From: Liolophura sinensis
Lineage: Eukaryota > Mollusca > Polyplacophora > Chitonida > Chitonidae
DNA: 64,000 nucleotides
Assembly (NCBI RefSeq): GCF_032854445.1
Contig: NC_088304.1
Location: 2,048,001-2,112,000, forward strand
Reading direction: 5' to 3'
Shown: positions 1-14,800 of the stretch, one piece after another
Layout of the letters: every line of letters begins with the position of its first letter
Numbering within the stretch: position 1 is the stretch's first letter
Notes under the pieces: generated by a model
Told to the model about the DNA's origin: nothing
The model's input: only the letters and a program-made list of their open reading frames with translations
The model's database searches: none
Translations under genes and position numbers: made by a program

Positions 1-182
1 AGGTCTTCAGCCAAAAAATTGCTTGGGCAGTTTACATTTCCTTTAGAGTAGATGATTTTTGAATTGTATTTTCAGTTTTATACCCTCCAGTGACATTTGA
101 AATAGATGAGCTTGAAATTGATTGACCTAATGTAACAGAAAAGGGTTAGTTTGTAATATAAAAAAGGAAATATAAATTTCAG

Positions 183-368
183 TACGGCGTGGTCGTGACT
201 ACCGTATGGAGGAAGAGGAGGCACCAGAGTGGTTCACGGAAGGGCCTGTCAGTCAAACAGACACAATTGAGCTGCGAGGGTTTGACCGGGTGGAGGAAGA
301 GGATGATGCAGAAGTTGAGGAGAGTCCAGCCCCAAAACCAGCAAGGAAAGAGAGCAAGAAACAGTCAG
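183..368 (+). CDS. EIF4ENIF1: 4E-T exon 1 in window (IEL motif)
   Basis: Acceptor TTTCAG ends at 182; donor GTAGGT at 369. Encodes RRGRDYRMEEEEAPEWFTEG then SQTDTIELRGFD, the IEL element that docks on DDX6 in vertebrate 4E-T. The last ~46 bases (PKPARKESKKQS) are the first unit of the 53-bp array that fills the following intron. Ends with one base of a Gly codon. Confidence 0.93.
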
Positions 369-3300
369 GTAGGTCTGACGAGTCCCAAAACCAGTGAGGA
401 AAGAGAGCAAGAAAGTCAGGTAGGTTTGAAGAGTCCCAAAACCAGCGAGGAAAGCGAGCAAGAAACAGTCAGGTAGGTCTGACTAGTCCCAAATTCAGGG
501 AGGAAAGAGAGCAAGAAACAGTCAGGTAGGTCTGACGAGTCCCAAATTCAGCGAGGAAAGAGAGCAAGAAAGTCAGGTAGGTCTGACGAGTCCCAAAACC
601 AGTGAGGAAAGAGAGCAAGAAACAGTCAGGTAGGTCTGACGAGTCCCAAAACCAGCGAGGAAAGAGAGCAAGAAACAGTCAGGTAGGTCTGACGAGTCCC
701 AAAACCAGCGAGGAAAGAGAGCAAGAAACAGTCAGGTAGGTCTGACGAGTCCCAAAACCAGCGAGGAAAGAGAGCAAGAAACAGTCAGGTAGGTCTGACA
801 AATAGCGAAACCATCAGACAAAGAGAGAAAGAAGCAAACGGGTAGGTCTGACGAGTCCCAAAACCAGTGAGGAAAGAGAGCAAGAAACAGTCAGGTAGGT
901 CTGACGAGTCCCAAAACCAGCGAGGAAAGAGAGCAAGAAACAGTCAGGTAGGTCTGACAAATCCCGAAACCATCAGACAAGGAGAGAAAGAAGCAAATGG
1001 GTAGGTCTGACGAGCCCCAAAACCAGTGAGGAAAGAGAGCAAGAAACAGTCAGGTAGGTCTGACAAATCCCGAAACCATCAGACAAAGAGAGAAAGAAGC
1101 AAATGGGTAGGTCTGACGAGCCCCAAAACCAGCGAGGAAAGAGAGCAAGAAACAGTCAGGTAGGTCTGACAAATCCTGAAACCATCAATCAAAGAGAAAA
1201 GAAGCTAACGGGTAGGTCTGACGAGTCCCAAAACCAGCTAACAAAGAGAGCAACAGACAGTCAGGTAGATCTGACAAGTCATGAAGCCAGCAAAGAGAAC
1301 AAGCCTCGCTTTCAACATCGCTGTTGTAAAAAGTCTGACTCCAAAGTATATTAGAGATGTAATCTCAACAGAGGCAGTAGGCACATCACTATTTTAGAAT
1401 AGTCACGGTTTTATTCCACCAATTCTGAAGGAACGTTAGCCACTTGTGGTACAAAAAAAGTGAATATTTCGAGATCATTTGAGGGATGTCATATGTGATG
1501 ATGAAAATGTTTAAAAAAGAAATGGAGCACACATTTGTTGATTGTGCTGTGCACTTGCCCTTTTTGTGAGGAATTTTCTTTTTGGTTGATATTTTCTGAA
1601 CTAGCCTGTGGAAGGAAAATTAATTAAGCCACTGTGTTGCACTATTGATCCAAATGGCTCCTGATCTATATGCTTAGAAACCTGGTTTTAAATGGTGCAT
1701 GTATTGGATGGTGTGAACAAGTACATATTTTGTGTCCTCAGGTATCTGTGTGACTGACCGTAATGGGAGCCTGGAGACAAATGAGTCCAGTTCTCCTGAG
1801 ACAGAACCACAACCAGTGCCCACTTCCTCCCATGCGGCCATCCATCATCAAAACCGACGTTCACCTGCACACCAGTCCTCCCTATTTGATTTCAATGAGT
1901 TCTTCAACATAGAAAACATTCCAGGCCTTGGTGTAAGTTAGAACATTCATCAGATGCTTTGTTAAGGTTCAAAATCTCTCAAAAGATTTTGAAAAATAAA
2001 AAATGTGGATATGAGTGCAAAATCGCATAATCTGTAAATTTTACCTCCACACTGCCCACCACCTCAAAGTCGTTGTCACAGTAGGGTTGCTGTAGTACCA
2101 AAGTGTTGGTCAGCCATAATCATACATTCACACATTCCCATCCGTGTAGTTTTTCATGTCGTGAACTCGGGAACCGTTAGTGAAAAAAAATGGTAGTGGT
2201 CTATAGCATCGTCCCACCATAATGCTGTTCACCATCGTAGAAGTTAAATATTCTTGGGGGCCACCGTGGCTCAGTCGGTTAGCGCGCTAGCGCAGCGTAA
2301 TGACCCAGGAGCATCTCACCAATGCAGTCGCTGTGAGTTCAAGTCCAGCTGGCTGGCTTCCTCTCCGGCCGTAAGTGGGAAGGTCTGCCAGCAACCTGCG
2401 GATGGTCGTGGGTTTCCCCCGGGCTGTGCCCGGTTTCCAACCACCATAATGCTGACCGCCGTCGTGTAAGTGATATATTCTTGAGTATGGCGTAAAACAC
2501 CAATCAAATAAACAAATAAATAAATAAATATTCTTGAGTACGCCGTAAGAACAACAATCAAATAAATAAAATATAACACGCTGATGTTGAAAGATAGGAT
2601 ATCAATAAAAATTTACCAACTGAAAGACTGATAAAGCAGGTTAGTCACAGCTATGAAGGCGTCTGTCTCAAATAGGTTGAGGACCCAAGTAAGAAAAAGA
2701 TCATGAATAAATCATTTGCTATGGCTGGGGTTTTCTTCAGGACGGTCCAAGCCCCGAATCAGAAATCCGGCACGTGGGAAGCAGATTCTGTCAGTGGTTC
2801 CAGGCAGGTGGTAGTCAAGGAAACAGCCGACACAACAGCAGACGTTCCTCCATCAATGAAGAGTTCCCATACCTTAACGGTGAGTCAAAGCTTCCTAAAA
2901 AGTAAATTACGAAGCATTTCTGTGGCTCTCCTTTTTTGTGGAGATTCCAAAGTTAAAGCTAGTCATTTAAGACTATATTGTTTAAAAGTTCTTTATGGTT
3001 TTGTGGAAAAAACTTTCCAAACTGTTGAGGAGCCTTTACATTTGATTTGATGCCTGGTCCTTGTTATAGACACTGTGAGGTCTCTAAAACGTATACACAT
3101 GGCTGATTGAACATTTTCTATGGTAACAGTGGTATCTCATCAGCAATTCTGAGACATGCAAGGTAACCTTCTGTCATTACCCTGTAAGATATATAATGTA
3201 CCCGTCAGTCAACCCCGTTCAGAAGCTCTGTCATTCACATCCCTATATGCATGTAACAGTTCATTAGCTGAGCCTGCAGAAAGTCATGGGTTCCCACGAG

Positions 3301-4508
3301 CCCACTTTCCTCTCCCCATGATGCTGACTGTTGTCGGATATGTGAAATATATAGGATGGTGTAAAGTGTATAGAACGGTGTAAAACACCAATTAAAACTA
3401 GAATGGATCTGCGAATAGCAGATCCTAGGCCGGGATCCCGGATCGGATGGATGACGTTTTCCCCTTCATGTTCTGTGTTTGAAGGACACATGTTCCACAA
3501 GCACGGCTTTCAAAGATTCCATGCGACCTTACACCGTTTGTCATTGAGGCAGTCGGACGGTCATTTGCATTCCCTCGAATAGATCGGCGACCTTGATGAT
3601 GCTACGCTATGCCCAGTGAAAAAACAGTCGTCCCTTGGCAGGCTTAGCCCGCTGTTAGTAAGAAATAATGCAAAAACACGACCAGTGTAACAGCAAGTTT
3701 CTACATTCACATCTCAATCCACGACCTGCCATGCACAGACTCACTGCTCCACTGATAGCTCGGCCATCGTTAGAAAGTCAGCACTTGGAGCAGGGCACAT
3801 GTCCATATCTGTCAATCACCCTGGCCTGTTTAACGTATAGTAAAGAGGACGAGGTCTGCGCAAAACAAAGCTAACTTTTACAGGTCCACGTCGTTTGCTG
3901 TTGTAGTTAGATGTCTACGCCATCTAATAGAGTACTGGAGTTAGATGGTAACTGGAATCAATGTCATCCTACAACCGTTTCGGGAGATCACGGACAGTGT
4001 AGCCGAAAGCATCAGGTCAAATACTACAAACCCAGTCCAGTCCCCATCTAACTCCATGTTAAAGCAATAGGATTCCCACCTTTTTCTAAACAAAAAACGG
4101 TGTTGTGATTTAAACGCTTGTAGCGAAAAAACTATTGATCGGAGCTCAAATCCGTTGACGAATGTTCGAAAGAGCATGTCTTGGGCTACAATTTCGTGCA
4201 GGTTGCACATTTCTAGCTGTCACAGTTCTCAAATTACAGGTCTTTGAAGTTACGTCACTTTTTTGAGTTTTTGACTTATATCTCAAAAAGTTACACAGAT
4301 ATACAAAAAATACAACCAGATTCGGAATCAGCAGCTCAAGATACATCAGAATACGTTCAGAACATTTGAACTTTGAGAACTTTTTGTGACGTCACAAATT
4401 CGACCAATGCCGAGCTTCCAGAGTTTTGACCGGAAGTAAACTATTTTCGCAAACTTTAAAGAACTCGTGACCTACTAGTTGCATGTCAAGTTTGAAAAAG
4501 ATCGGTTC

Positions 4509-4539
<31 letters not shown>

Positions 4540-5799
4540 TTTACACAAAATCCAATATGTCGGCCGAACCACGTGACATGAAAAAAAAATGGAGAATTTA
4601 TCCCTGGAAAATCACCGCCAGAATTTGTGTGCAAAATTTGAGACCTCTATGTTGAACGGTAAAAAAGTTTCCTTGCTAACAATGTCGGTGAAAAAAAAAT
4701 AATAATAACTAGAATGGATCTGCGAATCGGGATCCCGGATCGGATCGATGACGTTTTCCCCTTCATGATCTGTGATCGAAGGACAGATGTTCCACATACA
4801 CCGCTTTCAAAGTTTCCATGCGACCTTACACCGTTTGTCACTGAGGCAGTCGGCCGGTTTTGCATTTGCATTCCCTCGAATAGATCGGCGGCCTTAATCA
4901 TTCTACGCTATGCCCAGTGAAAAACGGTCATTCCTTGGCAGACTTAGCCCGCTATTTGTAAGAAATAATGCAAAAACACGACCAGTGTAACAGCAAGTTT
5001 GTTCATTTACATCACAATCCACGACCTGCCATGCACAGACTCACTGCTCACTGATAGCTCGGCCATCGTTTGAGAGTCAGCACTTGGAGAAGGGCACATG
5101 TCTGTCAATCACCCTGGCCTCTTTAACGTATAGTAAAGAGGACGAGGTCTGCGCAAAACAAAGCTAACTTTTACAGGTCCACGTCGTTTGCTGTTGTAGT
5201 TAGATCTCTACGCCATCTAACAGATTACTGGAGATAGATGGGAACTGGAATCAATGTCATCCTACAACCGTTTCGGGAGATCACGGACAGTGTGGCCGAA
5301 AGCATCAGGTCAAATACTACAAACCCTGTCCAGTCCCCTTCTAACTCCATGTTAAAGCAATAGGATTAACACCTTTTTCTAAAAAAAAAACGGTGTTGTC
5401 ATTTAAACGCTTCTAGCGAAAAAACTATTGATCGGAGCTCAAATCCGATGACGAATGTTCGAAAGAGCATGTCTTGGGCTATAATTTCGTGCAGGTTGCA
5501 CATTTCTAGCTGCCATAGTTCTCGACTTACAGGTCATTAAACTTGCGTAAGTTTTTTGAGTATTTTGCTAATATCTCAAAACGTTACACAGATATGCAAA
5601 AAATACAACCAGATTCGAAATCAACAGCTCAAGATACATCAGAATACGTTCAGAACAATTGAACTTTGAGAACTTTTTGTGACGTCACAATTTTGACCAA
5701 TGGCGAGCTTCCAGAGTTTTGACCGAAGTGAACCATTTTCGCAAACTTTAAAGAACTCGTGACTTACTAGCTGCATGTCAAATTTGAAAAACGATCGGT

Positions 5800-5830
<31 letters not shown>

Positions 5831-8800
5831 GTTTTACACAAAATCCAATATGGCGGCCGAACCACGTGACATAAGAAAAAAATAAAAAATAACCCCTGGA
5901 AAATCTCTGCCAGATTGTGTGTACAAAATTTGAGACCTCTATGTTGAACGGTGTTTGAGTTCTGCTGCTAACAAGGTCGGTGAAAAAAAAATAATAATAA
6001 TAAGAAAAAACAGAACAATAACAATAGGTATCCCGTTCGGGAGAACGGGATCCCTAATAATAATAATAAGAAAAAACCGAACAATTACAAAAGGGACCCC
6101 GTTCGGGAAGAACGGGATCCCTAAAAATAGATGTATTAGCTGTTATCAGTGAACCTGCGTTTGTTTTCAGAGCTGATCAGTGGCAATCGTAGCCCGATGG
6201 TACCCTCCCCTCACTCCATGGTAGACAAAAACCTCAGCTTTAGCCCCATCCCAGGGCATGAGGAGAGAGGCCCCCCAGGAGATGAGCCACCACCACCACA
6301 AATCAGCAGTGCACCCAATGATAAGTGCTCTCATTGCCAACAACAATGTCCCCAACGCGGAGAAGTCAAACCACAGTGAGTCAAAGTGTCTCCCCTCGTT
6401 TCTGCCTGATGTGAAGCTTTAAAATGTGATGTTCTGTTGGAGTTTAATTCAGCCTTGCAGTATATGTGATGCAGGCATGGAGCAGTTGCATTACTGCAGA
6501 ATTCGAAAAAAGTATGTTTTACTTAAAAGGTCTAAACAATATATTGTCTCCCCCTAACCAGACATAGCCTTTAACCAGGATGACAACAATCAAATTCAGC
6601 TGAGACTGGATTGGCTGTGGATTTTGCACCTTTTGAAGGTCGCAGGTTTCCTTCAGGCACTCTGGTTTCCTCCAAACACTCTGGATTCCTCCACTCATGA
6701 ACCCTTCTGCCAATATAGATGCCAAAAACTTTGCAGTGTAAAGAACCAGACAAGTGTTGTATAACGAAGTGTCTGATATAAGTACCTCTCATCCCAACCA
6801 AATTACTGGAACTGTTTAAAAGTCTAAGGGTCGAAATTAGAATTCATTCATTAGAATTGGTGCAGGTAGCAAAATGTTGTTGAAACATATCACAAGTAAC
6901 ACGACAGCTTGGTTTCTTCATGGCCCATTCTGTCTCCCTTAGGCACGACCAGCAGCCCCCTGTCGGCCAGTGACGCAGAGGCACAGCTCAAAGCTCTTAT
7001 CTTTGGCAAGCTTGCTCCACCTCTTCCAGTGAACGCTCCACACCTGGCATGTCCCCACTCAGTAAGTTATGCTGTCTGTAAAGTGCTTTGTGTTAATGTA
7101 GCTTAAAATAAAACTGAAAATGCAGCTTTTCATTATGTCTGATCTTGATGCTTTCATGATTTTTGTGTTTTTGAAAGTTTACTAATCACATAAATATGTC
7201 AACAGGAAAAAATTTGTGTTACAGTCCACATTTTCAACAAATTAAGACTGTTTTAACATGTATACTGCCCTCCATCAAAAAAAAAAATTTTATTCTGTTC
7301 TATTTAGTGTGGACTTAATGACAGCTTGCACTATTTAGTACACCCCACAGATTCAATTTCACCTTGTACACGAGTAATGTGACTGTTGACTGTAGATCTT
7401 TCTTATCTGTACTTATCTATACTGTATAATTGTCCATGCTGTTGGCACCACTGTCCTGTTTTCACTGGTTTGCCTCTCCCATTGACAGCTGTTCCAATGA
7501 AGGCCAAGACAGTGGCTGAGCTCGAGGCAGACATGCGACCTCTGACTCTAAACCCCACAGAACCAGCCTCTGCCTCGGGCCCTGCCGCCTAGTCACAGGT
7601 CACACCCACCACACCCGCCTCTTGACAACACCCAAAGAATGGGACCAAGGAGAGACGGGTGATGATTTGGCAGCCTTCAACAAGCTGCTGACCCTGATGA
7701 GGGCAGGCGTGGCGGCTGCTGAAAGTCCTCCCCCCAAACTCCAGACAGTAAGTCCTAGAATCAGCAAGGTGTCCTACTGGGCTAAGGTAGTTAAAGGGTT
7801 GGCTCACTGGAACTGCCAGACCTTTGACCTCTTTGTTTGGTTGTGGCTTTACCGTAAATCTTCAGCATTTTCACATGTTTGCAAGATATTTTTTCAAGCA
7901 TATTCTGATGGCATTATCAGTGTAGACTTAAAATTATTATTTTTTGTGAAGCCCTAAAGTTTGTCTCCAAAATCTGATTGAGAAGGTGTACAGAGTTGAT
8001 CATAGGCGAAAAGGTTGAGAAATTAGGGTGTCACAAGGTCTGTCCAGTACCAGGTGCAGGTCAGTGATTCACTTCATGCCGTTTGGTTTCAAAAAAAACA
8101 AATAAATTAATAGGATCAGGTTGAAGAAATGTTAGTGTCATTCGTGAACTTATTCACATGACGCATGTTGTATACTAATTTTTAGGGGTATGGTTTTGAT
8201 TGATTTGCTGTGTATTTAAATCCCTTTAGCTGACCCACCCAGTCAGTTTCATCTGCACAGTCCAATTAAAAATGTCTCAGTGTTGCTTTTATTTTGTGCG
8301 CTATATAACCATCATTTACCCAAATTGTATTATGCCAAACATGGCTACACTGTTTAGCGAGAATGGTTTTAAGTAGCAATCAGTGGACTAAGTAATTAAC
8401 ACTGTATGGTAGATCTCACAGTTGATAGATGTAAATGCAAGTATTGAAGCAGATGCACATCCCAGTTAAAGGGGTAGAAAATTTAAATGTCAAACAAATA
8501 CCATTGATAAGAGGATGCATTTCCTCGCAGGTGAATGCCATGAAAAAAATTCTAATACATACCTCAAGTTGATAAATTATAAATGAAGTCAGCGCCAAAA
8601 TCCGCTGTGGGTGACTCCATTTTGCCTAAGAACTAGTCCTGAAGTCTTCTGTGTTTCAAGGAGAATTGCCGCCGGGAACCACCGAAGTGCACTTTGTACA
8701 TTTCCGGTAGAACTCTTCTTCCCAGAAGGTAGCGAACAGTACAGTCCGTTTTCCACTTGACGATCGGGAAACTGAAGTGTTGGACGTAGGTTCCGAGTTT

Positions 8801-11800
8801 ACACGAACAAGCCGGCAGTTTTAACGACTCTCATTGGCTGAGAGACAACACACCCCCTGCATAAATTACAGGGTGTTAAAGATGGTGGACGTAACGGACT
8901 CAACGATTTATGCCAGCTTTGCCGTTTTCAGACTTTACGTGTATGGCGAGGAAAAATCGCAGAATTATGCAGCAGACACCACCAGATAGAAAAAAAATGT
9001 GCTCTTTTCAGCCTATAGTGTCAATGGTTTAAGTTTTGTTCTCCTTTAAGAAGAAGTTTGTGTTTTTTTTTTTTAAACTTGTGCAGCCGATGCCAATGCG
9101 GGCAGACAACAGGCCAGTGTCCCCTCTGCATATGGCTCAGCCCCCCAAACAGATGATCTCGACAGCTGCTAAGGATGAATTCTTACAGGTGAGGTGTTGC
9201 TAGAAGTGCTTAACCATGCTAGGTTACATTTCCATTAACCACCGTCAAGAAAAGGCATCAGCTGAAAGAAGTTGCCAAATTTGCTGATGTATTAACATTA
9301 TGATTATTATTTTGTGGACCTTTGTAGGATTGTAGGACTTTGTGTGCACATATTGACATATTTGCATTATCTTCTTACTCTCAAGCTCCCCCCCCCCCCC
9401 CACGTTGTGCTCTAAAAATGACCAGAAGCCGATCGCAAGACCCAAAATTCATGTGTATGAGATTTTTACATCATGTTGATATGTTAGTTATGTTTTGTTC
9501 AGTTATACAGAGTTTTTTTCTGTTATCCCCAACTGTTTGAGGGGTCAGAATGGACCCTGACCTGCATACATCATTGCCTTGTCATCTTGCAACACCCCAC
9601 ACCCTGCACAACCTATTATGGTTGTCTGAAATAAATATTTTTACTGTATTCTGTTGTTTTTTTAATTTTTAGGACAGATATTAATAGTGCTGAAAGCAAA
9701 GAGTTACAGTTCTCTCCTAGTTTTGGGGAAAAGTGAAGATATAAATATGTTTATTAGATGGACTAATCATGTGGAACGACAAAAAATATATTAAGTCTAT
9801 ATTAGTTAAAAAGAGCAGAAAAGGTGTCCCAAAAATTAGAGTAAACGAACGTGTATTTTCTCAGGGTGAATGTTGTGAACAAGATTTTCATTTTCTATTG
9901 TTTCGGCAGCCTAAATTATTCACGTGCAAATATTGAGATGTCATTGCATCTTTTTTTCTTCAGGCTATTCTGCGGAACAAAGAAAAACAGAGACTGTTAC
10001 AGCAACAGGCCCAGATTCGCTATCAGCAGCACCAGCAGCCGCAGCCCCCCACCCCCATGATGTCCGCACCCCCTCCCCAGACGGCTGTGTCGCACCCACC
10101 TCCTCAGATCCCACAGCCCATGCTCCCACCCCAGGCCAAACCCCACCCCATGAGTGCTCCCCACCCTCCTTCACAAGCCCCAGATCCTATCATGAGCTTC
10201 ATCAAACAGAACCCAACCATCATTACCAAGCCCGCGTCCCCGAGTCCCACTCCCCCACCCCTCCCTAACCTGCTGGCACAACCCTCCACGCCTCGCTCAC
10301 CCTCCCCGCAGGTTATCCAACAACAGCTGCTCTCATCACAGCAGTCCACGCCACGGATACAGTCACCTATCAGTAAGTAGTTATGGCATTCACTAAAATA
10401 TCATGTTAAATATCATTATGAAGTGAATAACACCAGTGGATTTTGCTGTGGTACATCTAATGATTATAAGAATCTCTATTTTATTGAAGGTAATTCAGTC
10501 AATTTACTCTGGTCCTGTTTTGCTTCTTCAGTTTATGGCTACATACACAAAACAATATATAGAAAACATGCAAAATAGCATTGTGCAGTTGGAAAGTGCT
10601 CTGTGTAGGGTACTCTGCAGTAAATGTCAAGGTAATGATAATTTATTGAATAAAATTCTACGTGTTAATTTCAGTGTTCAGCCAGCAGCCTCCAAGGCAT
10701 CTGAGTGCCCCCTCTCCGGTGCACCCTGCCCAGCTGAGTGCTCCCTCTCCCGTACATGGGGTACAGCTGAGCGCTCCTTCCCCTGTACACCCTCTAGCGC
10801 TAGGACAGAACACGCTGTCTGCTAACACACTCACAGTAAGTAGATAATCTGCCTCTGGCTGAGAGGTTAAGATGCAGGTCTACCAGTGAAGACATGCAGG
10901 GTACTGGATCAAACCCAGCCATGGGTTGTAGATTCTCTTGGTGACAATAAGCGGTCAGTCAGATAAATAAAGTTAATTTAGTTTTCACTTGTGTTTAATT
11001 TGTAATGTATCTAGGCTTTACAGCTGACAGGTATTAATGTTTTTAATCCTGGGCCGTGGATTCACATGTGCCATAAAACTTATTAATGAAGACTTAACAG
11101 GGTTTATAAGAAAAAGACCTTAGCTAGAACCCTGATCATCACCAAAATGAGCTTGTATCATGGAGATATTCATAATTTCAGACAAATGTGCATGTGTATT
11201 TTACCCACTGCTGTGTTACTGTGTGTATAATTAGAGTCTGAGCTCAGTTTTTGATGAGATATCACTCTGAAGAGCCAGAAATACCCATGCTTAGTATCGA
11301 CGTTCATTTGGTGCTTTTTTTATCCTCTGTTGCAGACCAGTAACAGCATCCGCCCACCTGTGGTTCCACGAGTGCCCAGTCCCCAGGAGCTCATTGCCCA
11401 CACACAGGCCATCATGCAGAATGCCCTGATCAAAAAACAGCTGGAAGACCAGAAAGAGCGCTTTATGAGAAAGCAGCATGATGGGTAAGCGCTGAGTACT
11501 TGTATGACACTGGATGTTTGACGAGGCTTTTAGTATTGGTTATTTACGCCATGATGGAGATGGTAATAATTCCTTGGAAACTTTGTATAAAAACAGTCCC
11601 CATTTTACAGTAGGCCACACATCTGCAAAGTAAAGGTGTAATTTAATTGTATTTTAAGGGAAGCTGTGTTGTTTTGAGATATTGTCAGTGTTTGCACCAA
11701 AATTCACCTGAAGAACTGGAAATTTTGTCATAAATTATTATATTTTGTGGTTAAACTCCAAATGTTTCAGTTGGATATCATCCTACCTTCAAAACAAACC

Positions 11801-14800
11801 TTTAAACACCTTTCTACGATGAATAATTCTTTCAGAATCCGGCCAGTTCGGTAACTTAGTCATGTTGAAAGATTAGGTCTTGATAACATCTTAATAATGA
11901 TTGATCTGTCCATGGGCAGAGATTCATAGATTCCAGCACCCTAAGGACGTGTTGGGTCTTTAGAAGATAAAATGTGGGGACAATAAAAGATTGATGATGC
12001 TCATGCGACTTTTTATGCAGTCTTGTGTTCAATGACTTCCGCTAGTGTGGCGTGCATATCTGTATGTAACAAAGGTTGAATAAACTTGGCAATCCTGTTT
12101 CCTTCACCTGTCGTACTGCCATTGTGTGAGTGGAAAAAACTTGAGTACAGGTAGGAAGGTATGCAACAATGGAATGATGGCTGTATTTGGTATGTTCACA
12201 GGTCTAAATCTCCTAATCCCATGATGATGGTACCTAGTCAGAAACTGCCTACGGGGATGTCTCTCTCCCCCAACCCGATCTCATTACAGTCACCCACAGC
12301 TAGCAAGGTAAGACTCACTTGTGACTTTCAGAAACTGAAAATTCCCTCTTACCTAGGACACTTTCACGTTCAAAGGCTGCTCACATTAGCACATCATTTG
12401 CGCATCATTTTCCTTCATGCAATTCCTCTGTCCATTCGTATCATGCTTTTTTTTTTCTTATTTAATATCTGCCAGCATAGTGCTCATGTCTGCGTCACAT
12501 GTGGTTAAGTTTGTCAGTGTCTCTGTGATCGTCAGTCGTAACATTATTCACTCCAGTTACCTTGACCCATAAAACTGACTCCCATGGTGCTCATGTCTGC
12601 GTCACATGTGGTTAAGTTTGTCAGTATATCTGTGATCGTCAGTCGTAACATCATGCACTCCAGTTACCTTCACCCATAAAACTGACTCCCGTGGTGCTCA
12701 TGTCTGCGTCACATGTGGTTAAGTTTGTCAGTATATCTGTGATCGTCAGTCGTAACATCATGCACTCCAGTTACCTTCACCCATAAAACTGACTCCCGTG
12801 GTGCTCATGTCTGCGTCACATGTGGTTAAGTTTGTCAGTATATCTGTGATCGTCAGTCGTAACATCATGCACGCCAGTTACCTTCACCCATAAAACTGAC
12901 TCCCATGGTGTTCATGTCTGCGTCACATGTGGTTAAGTTTGTCAGTGTCTCTGTGGTCGTCAGTCGTAACATTATTCACTCCAGTTACCTTCACCCATAA
13001 AACTGACTCCCATGGTGCTCATGTCTGCGTCACATGTGGTTAAGTTTGTCACTATATCTGTGATCGTCAGTCATAACATCATGCACTCCACTTACCTTCA
13101 CCCATAAAACTGACTCCCATGGTGCTCATGTCTGCGTCACATGTGGTTAAGTTTGTCACTATATCTGTGATCGTCAGTCATAACATCATGCACTCCACTT
13201 ACCTTCACCCATAAAACTGACTCCCATGGTGCTCATGTCTGCGTCACATGTGGTTAAGTTTGTCAGTATATCTGTGATCGTCAGTCATAACATCATGCAC
13301 TCCAGTTACCTTCACCCATAAAACTGACTCCCATGGTGCTGATGTCTGCGTCACATGTGGTTAAGTTTGTCAGTATATCTGTGATCGTCAGTCATAACAT
13401 CATGCACTCCAGTTACCTTCACCCATAAAACTGACTCCCATGGTGTTCATGTCTGCGTCACATGTGGTTAAGTTTGTCAGTATATCTGTGATCGTCAGTC
13501 ATAACATCATGCACTCCAGTTACCTTCACCCATAAAACTGACTCCCATGGTGCTCATGTCTGCGTCACATGTGGTTAAGTTTGTCAGTGTCTCTGTGATC
13601 GTCAGTCATAACATCATGCACTCCACTTACCTTCACCCATAAAACTGACTCCCATGGTGCTCATGTCTGCGTCACATGTGGTTAAGTTTGTCAGTATATC
13701 TGTGATCGTCAGTCGTAACATCATGCACTCCACTTACCTTCACTCCCGTGGTGTTCATGTCTGCGTCACATGTGGTTAAGTTTGTCAGTTTCTCTGTGAT
13801 CGTCAGTCATAACATCATGCACTCCAGTTACCTTGACCCATAAAACTGACTCCCGTGGTGTTCATGTCTGCGTCACATGTGGTTAAGTTTGTCAGTATAT
13901 CTGTGATCGTCAGTGGTAACATCATTCACTCCAGTTACCTTCACCCATAAAACTGACTCCCATGGTGCTCATGTCTGCGTCACATGTGGTTAAGTTTGTC
14001 AGTGTCTCTGTGATCGTCAGTCGTAACATCATGCACTCCACTTACCTTCACTCCCATGGTGTTCATGTCTGCGTCACATGTGGTTAAGTTTGTCAGTGTC
14101 TCTGTGATCTTCAGTCGTAACATCATGCACTCCACTTACCTTCACTCCCATGGTGTTCATGTCTGCGTCACATGTGGTTAAGTTTGTCAGTGTCTCTGTG
14201 ATCGTCAGTCATAACATCATGCACTCCACTTACCTTCACCCATAAAACTGACTCCCATGGTGCTCATGTCTGCGTCACATGTGGTTAAGTTTGTCAGTAT
14301 ATCTGTGATCGTCAGTCATAACATGCACTCCAGTTACCTTGACCCATAAAACTGACTCCCATGGTGTTCATGTCTGCGTCACATGTGGTTAAGTTTGTCA
14401 GTATATCTGTGATTGTCAGTGGTAACATCATTCACTCCAGTTACCTTGACCCATAAAACTGACTCCCATGGTGTTCATGTCTGCGTCACATGTGGTTAAG
14501 TTTGTCAGTATATCTGTGATCGTCAGTGGTAACATCATGCACTCCACTTACCTTCACCCATAAAACTGACTCCCATGGTGCTCATGTCTGCGTCACATGT
14601 GGTTAAGTTTGTCAGTGTCTCTGTGATCGTCAGTCGTAACATCATGCACTCCACTTACCTTCACTCCCATGGTGTTCATGTCTGCGTCACATGTGGTTAA
14701 GTTTGTCAGTGTCTCTGTGATCGTCAGTCATAACATCATGCACTCCACTTACCTTCACCCATAAAACTGACTCCCATGGTGCTCATGTCTGCGTCACACG

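Noticed and set aside
6943-6960. Alternative exon-5 acceptors (GACCAG or GACCAGCAG) that would avoid one 4E-T frameshift
   Set aside because: They keep the exon-4 frame CSHCQQQCP, which does not match the family, whereas the shifted frame does; and they do not repair the later disruptions.
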